Assembly: GCA_910577745.1 (NCBI GenBank)
Contig: CAJTNG010000004.1
Span: 50,891-114,890, forward strand
DNA: 64,000 nt
From: an uncultured Anaeroplasmataceae bacterium
Lineage (GTDB): Bacteria > Bacillota_I > Bacilli_A > Acholeplasmatales > Anaeroplasmataceae
Direction: 5' to 3'
Shown here: positions 1 through 8,356 of the stretch, one piece after another
Layout: every line of letters starts with the position of its first letter
How positions within the stretch are numbered: the first letter of the stretch is position 1
The notes under the pieces: generated by a model
What the model was told of the DNA's origin: nothing
Seen by the model: only the letters and a program-made list of their open reading frames with translations
Database searches by the model: none
Program-made: the position numbers and the translations under genes

Positions 1-453
1 GGTAGACATAGATGAACTAATGGTTGTTGTAATATTATTTAATGGAACTCCACAGGTGGATTTTACCGTGGCTCCATATTCTGTATTAATAGATAAATTC
101 AAACTCTCCTCATAAAATATGGTTTCTGTTTTTTCTATAATATGCTCATATTTTATATTACCATTGTTAGTCATTTGATAGATTTCAGATAAAATTTGAA
201 CGGGTAAAGAAGCTGGTTTTTCTGCTTCATAAACTCTTAAATAAAAATCTGTGCTATCAGTTTCCTCATACATTTTGTAATCTTGAACCAATCTAAAATT
301 ACCAAACTTATAATTAGCAGCTTTTGGAACTGTCTCTAAGGAAGAATATTCAACAGTTCCTGCCGGAAGCTGTATACTAGATGCATTAGCATTTATTCCC
401 ATAAATAAAAATAGGGAAATACCACTAATAAGAACAAAAAATAACTTTTTCAT
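1..453 (-). CDS. Secreted protein of unknown function, C-terminus cut by window edge
   Basis: An open frame runs from an ATG at 453 to the window edge (151 codons, no stop), preceded by AGAGG about 6 nt upstream. The N-terminus is a typical signal peptide: MKK, a hydrophobic stretch of about 15 residues and a likely AxA-type cleavage site (NANA) near residue 24. The visible mature part is polar, rich in Thr, Ser, Glu and Tyr, with no motif I recognise. Function unknown. It is probably exported and either released or wall/membrane attached by a C-terminal signal that lies outside the window. Confidence 0.7.
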   Translation of the reverse strand, partial: MKKLFFVLISGISLFLFMGINANASSIQLPAGTVEYSSLETVPKAANYKFGNFRLVQDYKMYEETDSTDFYLRVYEAEKPASLPVQILSEIYQMTNNGNIKYEHIIEKTETIFYEESLNLSINTEYGATVKSTCGVPLNNITTTISSSMST

Positions 454-610
454 TTTTCAACCTCTTAATTATGAAAATTTAAAATAATGTAAAAATTTAT
501 ATTAAAATTTCACATTTATCCTTTCTTATAAAATATTATCCCATTTATCTTTATTTATTTCAACAAAAATTAACCGACACTTTTCGACAAAGTAATCCGA
601 GATGGTATAT

Positions 611-653
611 AACTTAAAAAAATCCCTTAAGAGAAAATAAAACTCTTAAGGGA
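611..653 (-). terminator. Rho-independent terminator after the ABC permease
   Basis: Perfect 11-bp inverted repeat 623-633 / 643-653 with a 9-nt loop. On the minus strand it is followed by a run of seven T. It starts 5 nt after the permease stop codon. Confidence 0.85.
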
Positions 654-658
654 AAATA

Positions 659-1822
659 TTACTTATTGAACATTATGCGTTCACTATTAAACATTTTAGT
701 TAATATAAATGCTCCTAAACCAATATAAATAATAGAAGATAATAGGAACATACTGAAACATAATGGTGTTATACTCATACTTAAAATCCCTGTCAAGCTT
801 TGAATGGCACCATAAACTGGAATCAAATATAATGCAGCATTTGTTGAAGCCGCTGTTCCCATAAAACTAGTTGCTCCCAAAAGCATAACAACTATCATAA
901 CTGGTATAGATAAGCTTGAGGCTTCTTTTACGCTTTTTGCAAAGGTAGATACGATAGTTAAAACTACAGTAAATAACAGTACTGTTACCGTGATAACCAA
1001 TAACAACATAAATATAGTAGATATATTATATGCACTTAAAGATAAGTCTGTACCTACAAGCTTTGGAATAGAGGCAATTAAACCTATAAAACTAATTAAA
1101 GCAGAGGCTAAAGCTGTAATTCCTAAAGCGGATGCTTTTCCAATAACGATATAACTTCTTTTCGTTGGAGTAACTAAAAGTGTTGCTATTGTCCCTCTTT
1201 CCTTTTCTCCCGCAATAGATTCCGAACAGATACCCATAGCTCCTGAGAATAAGAAGGTAATCAATAAGAAAGGCAACATCATAGTGAGAATTTTCACTGT
1301 CAAATCTTCATTTTTTGCCAAATCATACTTCGTGTCTGCACTATTATTAATATCAAAAAGATTTGTTAAACTATCCTCATAGGCATTTAAAATACTATTA
1401 TATAGAGTATATGCTGTTAAGGAGGCATTGGAAGCACTATTATAATAAATTTCTATATTGGGTATTTCTTTGTTGCTTATGCTTTCCATCATATTGCTAG
1501 GATATACTACATATAAATCTAGTTCCTTATTTTCGATTTTTTCTAAAAACTCTTTCTTCTCAAGTTTTTCATCCAAATAGACAATTTCAAACTCTTTAAG
1601 ACCTTCTTTAAATAAGGAAGACAATACTTCAGGTTCATTTTCTACATACATAGAAAATCCCGTAATCTCTGTGTCGTCTCCTGCAAAGTTACCAATAAAA
1701 TTTCCCATTACACTATACAGGGCAAATATTAAAAACCCTGGCAAAATGATTCCGATTAACATTCTATAATCTGTAAAAAATCTTTTTAATTCTTTTTTCA
1801 AGATAATTCCAATCGTTTTCAT
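659..1822 (-). CDS. ABC-2 type exporter permease (NatB-like)
   Basis: Membrane subunit of an ABC exporter. The 387 residues show the ABC-2 layout: one N-terminal membrane segment (about 20-40), a large outside domain of about 130 residues, then five or six membrane segments from about 180 onward. A conserved segment reading SIAGEKERGT follows the second membrane helix, as in NatB/YhaP-type permeases. The ATG overlaps the stop of the upstream ATPase gene by 4 nt, so the two are translationally coupled. The substrate cannot be read from the sequence. NatAB exports sodium; other relatives export peptides or drugs. Confidence 0.85.
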   Translation of the reverse strand: MKTIGIILKKELKRFFTDYRMLIGIILPGFLIFALYSVMGNFIGNFAGDDTEITGFSMYVENEPEVLSSLFKEGLKEFEIVYLDEKLEKKEFLEKIENKELDLYVVYPSNMMESISNKEIPNIEIYYNSASNASLTAYTLYNSILNAYEDSLTNLFDINNSADTKYDLAKNEDLTVKILTMMLPFLLITFLFSGAMGICSESIAGEKERGTIATLLVTPTKRSYIVIGKASALGITALASALISFIGLIASIPKLVGTDLSLSAYNISTIFMLLLVITVTVLLFTVVLTIVSTFAKSVKEASSLSIPVMIVVMLLGATSFMGTAASTNAALYLIPVYGAIQSLTGILSMSITPLCFSMFLLSSIIYIGLGAFILTKMFNSERIMFNK

Positions 1823-2595
1823 TGTTCTAATCCAACCTCTCTATCATAAATTTCAAAGAAAACTTCTTCTAAACTTTTATCTTGAACTATAGCACTTAGT
1901 TCATCAGAAACTACCATTTTACCATTTATGATAACGCCTACTCTATCACAAAGCTTTTCTACCAAGGAGAAAATATGAGTAGATAAAATTACCGTTTTTC
2001 CTTCCTTCTTTAAATCTAATAGGAAATCTGTGACTACCTTTGCAGTGATTACATCCAATCCATTCGTAGGTTCATCAAAAATAATAATGTTAGGATCATG
2101 AACGATAGAAATGATTAACGAAATCTTCTGTTTCATTCCAGTGGAGAGATCAGCAATTTTAACTTCTTTAAAACTATCTACACCAAATTTAGCAAATAAT
2201 TTATTTTTCCGCTCTTCAGCTACATCCTTATCTACACCATGTAAATTTGAAAAATAATCATATAAATAATTTGGCGTAAAAAAATCTTCTAATTTTAATT
2301 CACTTGTTAAAAATCCAATCTTTCCACGGACTTCATTTGGATGTTCTACCACACTTATTCCATCCACAATAGCATCCCCACTATCCGCTTTAATTAAAGA
2401 AGATATGATTCTTAATGTCGTTGTTTTTCCTGCACCATTAGGTCCTAATAGTCCGTAGATTTCACCCTTATATGCTTTAAACGAAAGACCATCTACCGCT
2501 ACTTTAACTGTATCAGATGTCTTATTAATTTTTCTTTGTTTGCTTGTAAGCTTAAAAGTTTTCCTTAATTCTTTAACTTCTAATATTTCTTCCAT
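1819..2595 (-). CDS. ABC exporter ATP-binding protein (NatA-like)
   Basis: ATPase partner of the downstream permease. It has Walker A (GPNGAGKTT), a signature region reading LSTGMKQKI, Walker B with DEPT and an H-loop (STHIF). The pattern fits the NatA/CcmA class of importer-unrelated ATPases. I place the start at the ATG at 2595 because the AGGAG at 2604-2608 is 8 nt away; an in-frame TTG at 2598 is only 5 nt from it. A 13-bp palindrome at 2625-2637 (AAACTT-T-AAGTTT) lies just upstream and could be an operator, but no regulator gene is adjacent. Confidence 0.9.
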   Translation of the reverse strand: MEEILEVKELRKTFKLTSKQRKINKTSDTVKVAVDGLSFKAYKGEIYGLLGPNGAGKTTTLRIISSLIKADSGDAIVDGISVVEHPNEVRGKIGFLTSELKLEDFFTPNYLYDYFSNLHGVDKDVAEERKNKLFAKFGVDSFKEVKIADLSTGMKQKISLIISIVHDPNIIIFDEPTNGLDVITAKVVTDFLLDLKKEGKTVILSTHIFSLVEKLCDRVGVIINGKMVVSDELSAIVQDKSLEEVFFEIYDREVGLEQ

Positions 2596-2759
2596 CAAAT
2601 GTTCTCCTTTGTAAATGTAAATAAAAACTTTAAGTTTATTGACTTGAGATTATTATACACTAAATTTTTGCAATATGAAATAACTATACTTTATAATTTT
2701 AACATACTTATTATAGAAATTAAGTTATAAAAAATCATACTTTATACCATCAAGTCTTT

Positions 2760-3059
2760 TTATAATAAATAATTATTATCTCGATTTGCAAGTTGTATCT
2801 CAGCTAACTTATAAGTTGCAAATCCTCCTATAATCAAAGGTTCAGAATTACAAATCTCTTCTGCTTCATCACGGCAGTCTACATTTAAAATATACATACC
2901 TGCCATTCCTGGATATCCTTTAAAAACACCACAGATTTCTAATCTTCCTGCATCATCCAATTTTTTTATATGATTCACATGTTCTACAACCACTTGTTTT
3001 GTCATTTTATTATAGGTTTTACTTTTTTCAATCATCATAATAAATTTCATTTTACCCAT
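2760..3059 (-). CDS. YciI-like small protein
   Basis: 99-residue protein of the YciI/dimeric alpha-beta-barrel type. It has the expected pattern: an N-terminal strand (KFIMMIE), a helix with HxxHIKKL spacing, a GYPGMAGMYIL strand and a C-terminal SEPLIIGGFATY segment. Biochemical role of such stand-alone proteins is mostly unknown; some are enzymes on chlorinated aromatics. AGGAGG at 3066-3071 sets the start. It is monocistronic between truA and the NatA-like gene. A perfect 14-bp palindrome (TTTAACTAGTTAAA, 3127-3140) sits about 70 nt upstream and may be regulatory. Confidence 0.75.
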   Translation of the reverse strand: MGKMKFIMMIEKSKTYNKMTKQVVVEHVNHIKKLDDAGRLEICGVFKGYPGMAGMYILNVDCRDEAEEICNSEPLIIGGFATYKLAEIQLANRDNNYLL

Positions 3060-3187
3060 AGTATTCCTCCTGATTTTTTTTTACTTTTGAAATATGATTA
3101 TCTTATTTTAACATAAATCTTATTTTTTTAACTAGTTAAACTTAATACCATTTAACAAAAAAACTTTAAATATTCTCCCTAAAGAGT

Positions 3188-3934
3188 CTAATTAAAGCCC
3201 TTCTCATAATAAACTTTATATAAATAGAGTCCACATCCCTCTAAAATATATTTCGAATCCTGTGGATTTTTAGATTCTAAAATCTCTTTTACTTTTGTAG
3301 GGGGAAATTTACCTTTCCCAACTTCTACTAGTATTCCCATCATTCTTCTAATCTGATATTTTAAAAAGCCATTCCCAATAAAACGAAATTCAAGCTTATC
3401 ATTCTCCTTGAGAAGATCAATTTGAAATATCGTTTTGACTGTGGGTTTTCTTGGATCAATACTTGCAGAAGCAAAACCCTTAAAATCATGCGTTCCCAAT
3501 AGATACTGTATCGCTTCCCTCATCCAATCTGCATTGAGATTTGGAATATATGGCATATAACGAATCGTTAAAGGATTGTATTCTTTTATATTGATATAAT
3601 ACCTATATTCTTTTTTTACAGCACTAAATCTCGCATGAAAATCATCAGGTACCCTTTCACAAGTCTTTATATAGATGTCATTGGGTAAATAGGCATTTAA
3701 ACCTCTTTTTAATCCATCTGCTGGAATATCTTTTGTTATATCAGTATGAAATACCTGACCAATGGCATGTACACTTCGATCAGTTCTTCCTGATGGATAA
3801 ATTTTCACATCTTCATCCAGTAATTTTTTAAAGGCCTTCTTCAGTTCTAATTCTATGGTTGGAAGAGCATCCTGGATTTGAAAGCCCATATAATTATAGC
3901 CATCATAGCTTAAGGTAAATTTATATCTAGCCAA
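3188..3934 (-). CDS. truA: tRNA pseudouridine(38-40) synthase TruA
   Basis: Converts uridines 38-40 of the tRNA anticodon arm to pseudouridine. The catalytic aspartate is in the GRTDRSVHA motif near residue 52. The family pattern continues with HARFSAVKKEYRY and the C-terminal FIGNGFLKYQIRRMMG. 248 residues is the normal length. The start is a TTG at 3934, supported by GGAG 8 nt upstream; it overlaps the end of ecfT by 8 nt. Last gene of the ecfA1-ecfA2-ecfT-truA operon, a standard Bacillota arrangement. The usual flanking ribosomal protein genes are absent here. Confidence 0.95.
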   Translation of the reverse strand: MARYKFTLSYDGYNYMGFQIQDALPTIELELKKAFKKLLDEDVKIYPSGRTDRSVHAIGQVFHTDITKDIPADGLKRGLNAYLPNDIYIKTCERVPDDFHARFSAVKKEYRYYINIKEYNPLTIRYMPYIPNLNADWMREAIQYLLGTHDFKGFASASIDPRKPTVKTIFQIDLLKENDKLEFRFIGNGFLKYQIRRMMGILVEVGKGKFPPTKVKEILESKNPQDSKYILEGCGLYLYKVYYEKGFN

Positions 3935-4895
3935 GGAAGTTACTCCATATTGCTAGGCCTAAAAACACAAGAACTATGCCAAAACAGAAATAATCCAAAA
4001 GTCTAAACTTTAATTCATCAAGTTTGGTTCTTTTAGCCCCAATGACATAGCCTCTTGCTTCCATAGCATTTGATAAATCCTCTGCTCTTCTAAAGGATAT
4101 TACAAACATAGGAATTAATAAGGAAATGATTTGACTTACCTTATCCTTTAATCTACCTTCCTGAAAATCTACACCACGAGATGCTTGAGCATTCATAATC
4201 TTTCTAGATTCTTCATAAAGAGTTGGAATAAACCGTAAGGTTAATGCGATAGTCATAGAGAATACACTGACTGGAATCCTTATGAGTTTTAGCGGAGCCA
4301 AAAGCCATTCTAGTCCGTTGTTGATATCCATAGACATTGTAGATAACGTCAACAAAGAGGTAATTCCTATCATAATAAATATTCTTACAAATACAAAGGT
4401 TGCATTTTTTAGTCCTGAATCATAGATTTCAAATTTAAAATCAGACCAAATCAATAAGTCAAACCGAGAAAACCATAAAACGAAAAATATACTAGCTAAC
4501 ATAAGTAACGTCCACAAGAATTTCAATTTGATGTATTTCTTCGTTAAGAAATAAACAATCACAATGCCTAACATAATGAGCGTTTGAAATAAACCGATTT
4601 GCATATCAAATGTATACAAAAGGGTTCCATCTCGATTATAAATGAGTTGTAATAAGAATGTAAATCCTAACAAGAAAATGAGCGGCTTTAGTCCACGTAT
4701 TACGCGAAGAATGGATACTCTGGTTGATAAGAAAATGAGGATAAATATTCCTAAGGCAATCCATATACCATAAAAACTAGGAATTAGAAAAATAACAACA
4801 ATCGATAAAATCGTCAATATTACTTTCGTTCTTGGATCCAATTTATAAATCCATGAATTCCCTGGCACATATTGTCCTATTGTAATATTATTCAT
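3927..4895 (-). CDS. ecfT: ECF transporter transmembrane subunit EcfT
   Basis: Scaffold membrane protein linking the EcfA ATPases to interchangeable vitamin/metal-binding S-components. Both coupling motifs are visible: AQASRG near residue 235 and MEARGY near residue 280. The N-terminal YVPGNSWIYKLDPRTK is typical. At 322 residues it is about 55 longer than the usual 265. The extra stretch (about 98-155) contains two additional hydrophobic segments between the normal second and third helices. It overlaps both neighbours by 8 nt. Confidence 0.93.
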   Translation of the reverse strand: MNNITIGQYVPGNSWIYKLDPRTKVILTILSIVVIFLIPSFYGIWIALGIFILIFLSTRVSILRVIRGLKPLIFLLGFTFLLQLIYNRDGTLLYTFDMQIGLFQTLIMLGIVIVYFLTKKYIKLKFLWTLLMLASIFFVLWFSRFDLLIWSDFKFEIYDSGLKNATFVFVRIFIMIGITSLLTLSTMSMDINNGLEWLLAPLKLIRIPVSVFSMTIALTLRFIPTLYEESRKIMNAQASRGVDFQEGRLKDKVSQIISLLIPMFVISFRRAEDLSNAMEARGYVIGAKRTKLDELKFRLLDYFCFGIVLVFLGLAIWSNFLG

Positions 4896-5748
4896 GGCAT
4901 TTCACCACACTTTCAATTAATTCTTTTTCATCAAAAATGTGATAATCCAGTCCATATCCCATGGTATCATTTAAATAATCAATCATATCTAATACATCTG
5001 GTTTAGCTAAATGATTTTCTTGATACAAAGGAGAAGAAAATAAATCCACTTTATCTCCATCAAAAACAATTTTACTCTGATTTAAAACAACAACACGAGT
5101 CGCATATTTATAAACCAAATTCATATCATGAGATATGAGTATAAACGTCTTTTGTGTTTCTTTAAAGATTTCATAAAAAATCTCCATAATCTCTTCTGCT
5201 GTTTTCGGATCCAAACCACGTGTAGGTTCATCTAAGAGAATAATATCTGGATTATAGGCTAAAATACCTGCTATCGCAACCTTTCGCATTTGACCACCAG
5301 ATAAATTAAACGGAGACCGTTTTAACAGACCTTCCTCTATTTTTAACAGCATAGCGGTTTTCATAGCTTCCGTTTTGGCCTGTTCTTCTTTATATCCAAA
5401 GTTCTTACCTGCAAACATAATGTCCTTTAAAACTGTTTCTTCAAAAAGCTGATATTCTGGAAATTGAAATACAAAACCTACTCTTTTTCTCACTTGTTTT
5501 AGTTTAGGGTTCTTATTTTTTTTAGGCGTAATTGTATGCTCAAATATTTGAACTGTTCCAGTAGAAGGAAGAATTAACGCGTTCATATGTTCCATCAAAG
5601 TAGATTTACCACTACCAGTTTTACCAACTAAAGCGACAAATTCATTCTTTGCAGAGATATTTAAATTAATATGTTCTAATGCCACAGTATACGTCTTCTT
5701 TTTAGAAGTTGGATAGAGATGGCTTACTTCTTTAAATGATATTCCCAT
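4888..5748 (-). CDS. ecfA2: ECF transporter ATPase EcfA2
   Basis: Second ATPase of the ECF energising module. It has Walker A GKTGSGKST, Q-loop (VFQFPEYQLFEETV), signature NLSGGQMRK, Walker B LLDEPTRGLD and H-loop ISHD. 286 residues is normal. It overlaps the end of ecfA1 by 25 nt and has its own GGAGG 4-5 nt from the ATG. The QFPEYQLFEETV segment is characteristic of EcfA2 rather than of other importer ATPases. Confidence 0.94.
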   Translation of the reverse strand: MGISFKEVSHLYPTSKKKTYTVALEHINLNISAKNEFVALVGKTGSGKSTLMEHMNALILPSTGTVQIFEHTITPKKNKNPKLKQVRKRVGFVFQFPEYQLFEETVLKDIMFAGKNFGYKEEQAKTEAMKTAMLLKIEEGLLKRSPFNLSGGQMRKVAIAGILAYNPDIILLDEPTRGLDPKTAEEIMEIFYEIFKETQKTFILISHDMNLVYKYATRVVVLNQSKIVFDGDKVDLFSSPLYQENHLAKPDVLDMIDYLNDTMGYGLDYHIFDEKELIESVVKCHE

Positions 5749-6536
5749 AAAGCCTCCATTAATTTCGTATCCTGTTTTAAAATTTCGTTTTCCTTTGCCA
5801 TACTATAAAATCTAAGACCAAAAGGAACATCTAAATTAGAGCTTTGTAAAATTTCCCTTTTCTTAAAAACTTCACTTGGTATTCCTTCTTCAACCACCTT
5901 ACCATCCTTTAAAACAATCAGTCTGTCACTTTTATTTGCTAAAGAAAGATCATGCGTAATTGTTATAATCGTCTTATGATATTTTTCCTTTAATTCAATG
6001 ATTAACTCTATAATCTCTTTATTGCCTTCAGGATCTAGCATAGATGTAGCCTCATCCAAAATGACAATATCACAATTCATAGCCAGGATGCCTGCGATTG
6101 CTACTCTTTGTTTCTGCCCCCCTGAAAGAGTTTGAGGTTCTCTATCTAAATACTCCTGCATATCCACCTTTTTAGAAAATTCATCAATCCGTTTTAACAT
6201 TTCATCTCTCGGAATTTGATGATTTTCAAGTCCAAAAGCCAAATCATATTTTACATTATAGCCTACAAACTGATTATCTGGGTTTTGAAAGACAATTCCT
6301 ACTCTACTTCGAATTTGATCCACGCTTTCTTCTGTTAAAATCATATCATCATATAGTATTTGTCCAGAGTTTGCTGCAAGTAGTCCAATCATTAACTTCG
6401 CAATCGTAGACTTGCCACTACCATTATGACCAAGAATAGAAACCCATTCCTCGTTATGAACTTGAAAACTGACATCATCTAAAGCTTTTTGACTATTGCC
6501 GTTATATTGAAATGATACGTTCTTAAATTCAATCAT
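5724..6536 (-). CDS. ecfA1: ECF transporter ATPase EcfA1
   Basis: First gene of the operon. It has Walker A GHNGSGKST, Q-loop VFQNPDNQFVG, signature LSGGQKQRV, Walker B ILDEATSMLD and ITHD H-loop. Together with EcfA2 and EcfT it forms the shared motor for S-components encoded elsewhere, for example the candidate at 31384-32151. AGGAGG lies 7 nt upstream of the ATG. An extended -10 element lies 45 nt upstream of the start. Confidence 0.94.
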   Translation of the reverse strand: MIEFKNVSFQYNGNSQKALDDVSFQVHNEEWVSILGHNGSGKSTIAKLMIGLLAANSGQILYDDMILTEESVDQIRSRVGIVFQNPDNQFVGYNVKYDLAFGLENHQIPRDEMLKRIDEFSKKVDMQEYLDREPQTLSGGQKQRVAIAGILAMNCDIVILDEATSMLDPEGNKEIIELIIELKEKYHKTIITITHDLSLANKSDRLIVLKDGKVVEEGIPSEVFKKREILQSSNLDVPFGLRFYSMAKENEILKQDTKLMEALWEYHLKK

Positions 6537-6580
6537 AGGAACCCTCCTTCTATCTTTGTTAAACTACTAAAATCTTTATT

Positions 6581-6589
6581 ATTATACCA
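6581..6589 (-). promoter_or_regulatory. Extended -10 promoter element for ecfA1 operon
   Basis: On the minus strand the element reads TGGTATAAT, a full extended -10. The -35 position is T-rich without a clear consensus. It is the only good promoter match between the membrane protein gene and ecfA1. Confidence 0.5.
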
Positions 6590-6665
6590 TTTTTTTAAAA
6601 AAAGAAAATACTATAAAAAACGGTTTGCTTCTTTTTATTCCACCTTGCAATTGTACAGGTTATAT

Positions 6666-7721
6666 CTAAAATATGGTTTTATTTCTTATCAAGTAGCTTA
6701 TTTTATTTACATAAAAAGCTATACAATATCCATAAAGAACTAAGCCAATATTTCCAAAAAACATAATAAGTAATAGAAGATTATTAGAAGCAATAAACTC
6801 CAATAGAGGTAATTCAGTTTCAAAAAATATAAAAAGTGGAATACAAAAGCCTATAATCATAAATATAGAACTTAGAATGATGCCCTGTATTAAATGGTAA
6901 AAATAAAGAAAACAAGATATAAAAATGAGAATTGCGGAGAAAAGTAAAACCGCCCCTGCAATTACCAAAGATAAGTTATAAATATTACACATCAAGAATA
7001 GCACAAAAAACAAGGCAGAAAACAATAAACATCCAATAGAGTACAAAGATGCGGAACGCTTTTTATTTCTTGGCGTATCTTCTGTTCTTTCAGACTTCCC
7101 ATCAACAACCAATTTAGTGAGTAAGGTTGACCATCGACTTGTAATATAATGTTTGACCTCTGTAAGGTTAACAAAATTTATATAATGCTTGATTTGACAA
7201 TCTAAAACTTGAAATGTAAATATTACACGCCCAAATACTTGATTTTTTCTTTTTCCATAAACTTCAAATTCTATCTTGTGCAAATACTCATAGGAAAGAC
7301 AATAAAATAGATTTGGTGTAGGAACTACACCGTTGGTATAATTAAATAAAAAATTGTCCTGAGAAACATATAAGGTTTCTCGTTCTATGCTTCGATTTGT
7401 ATTTATATTTCTAAATATAACAAAACAAAGAAGTAAAACGGCTAAACAACCTACCGTTTGTCCTAGGAAAGTGGCTAAGGAAAATTTATGATATGTTATA
7501 GAGAGTACTACTCCAAATATATTAATCAAAGCGTAGAAAAATAGACTTAAAAATAGAAATAGTTTTACAAGCTTCATTGATAGACTTACATTTTGAAAAA
7601 TTTTTTTATCATAGTCTTTCATATTACTTTTTTCTATCAGTATGCCCTTTGTAATAAACTCTTGTTTAATTTGTTCTTCCGATAATTCCTTATTGTTTAT
7701 TATTTTATAGTTTTCTTTCAT
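6666..7721 (-). CDS. Multi-pass membrane protein of unknown function
   Basis: About 351 residues. A short cytoplasmic N-terminus is followed by two membrane helices (about 50-75 and 85-105). Next comes a soluble stretch of about 110 residues containing beta-like segments (EFEVYGKRKN, VIFTFQVLD), then four or five C-terminal helices. No domain recognised; the middle part could be PH-like but that is a guess. I chose the ATG at 7721 with GAGAAG upstream over an in-frame TTG at 7736. The gene follows the DUF3788 gene by 27 nt, so the two are probably co-transcribed. Confidence 0.6.
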   Translation of the reverse strand: MKENYKIINNKELSEEQIKQEFITKGILIEKSNMKDYDKKIFQNVSLSMKLVKLFLFLSLFFYALINIFGVVLSITYHKFSLATFLGQTVGCLAVLLLCFVIFRNINTNRSIERETLYVSQDNFLFNYTNGVVPTPNLFYCLSYEYLHKIEFEVYGKRKNQVFGRVIFTFQVLDCQIKHYINFVNLTEVKHYITSRWSTLLTKLVVDGKSERTEDTPRNKKRSASLYSIGCLLFSALFFVLFLMCNIYNLSLVIAGAVLLFSAILIFISCFLYFYHLIQGIILSSIFMIIGFCIPLFIFFETELPLLEFIASNNLLLLIMFFGNIGLVLYGYCIAFYVNKISYLIRNKTIF

Positions 7722-7748
7722 AACCAATCTTCTCAAACGTTTATAATA

Positions 7749-8162
7749 TTACTTTCGATTTGGCTTTCTTTTTATCTTTAACAAAGAGATAAAATCGTCA
7801 AATAACGATGCGTCTGTTAGCTCAAACATCATCCATTTACCATCATGATATGTTTGAGAAGCATCATATTGTTCTTGGATTTCTTTGGACCATTGTTCTT
7901 TAGTTTCTTCAAATTTTAATCGTTCTTTTTTCCCAAAAATAACCATAAACCCTATACAGTTTTTCCTTGCATATAGTGCACATAATGTTTTACCACCACG
8001 AGAATATTTTTTTTCATATTTCCATAATTTTCCACCAGTATTCCACAAAAAATTCATGTCATAATGTTTTTCAATAATCGTACTAAATTCTTTCCATACA
8101 TCATATAAAGATGTCCCAACTAAGGACACTAATTCTTCTTTGTTAGGTATTATATCTAGCAT
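7749..8162 (-). CDS. DUF3788 family protein
   Basis: 137 residues matching the DUF3788 pattern: LVSLVGTSLYDVWKEF at the N-terminus, then KTLCALYARK, FMVIFGKKER and the YHDGKWMMF motif, ending in LLKIKRKPNRK. Function is unknown; such proteins are small cytosolic stress- or nucleotide-related candidates without a proven role. The start is the ATG at 8162, 8 nt from GGAG; a GTG at 8168 is too close to it. Confidence 0.75.
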   Translation of the reverse strand: MLDIIPNKEELVSLVGTSLYDVWKEFSTIIEKHYDMNFLWNTGGKLWKYEKKYSRGGKTLCALYARKNCIGFMVIFGKKERLKFEETKEQWSKEIQEQYDASQTYHDGKWMMFELTDASLFDDFISLLKIKRKPNRK

Positions 8163-8290
8163 ATTCACATCTCCATTTACGAAAAAATATTTTTTTTAGT
8201 ATAGCATATTCTCTAAAAAATATCAAACAATGATAAACACAATTAAAGACATTAAACCAAACTAAACAGAAGATCAATATTTCATAATTT

Positions 8291-8336
8291 TAAAAAATAA
8301 GTAAGGGATTATAAAGTCTAACCTTTATAATCCCTT
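8291..8336 (-). terminator. Terminator of the uronate operon
   Basis: Perfect 14-bp inverted repeat 8303-8316 / 8323-8336 with a 6-nt loop, followed on the minus strand by CTTATTTTTTA. It lies 21 nt after the uxuB stop codon. Confidence 0.9.
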
Positions 8337-8356
8337 AGGTAAAGGAAATAATGAAA

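Noticed and set aside
2625-2637. 13-bp palindrome upstream of the NatA-like gene as a sure operator
   Set aside because: AT-rich, short, and no regulator nearby; kept only as a remark.
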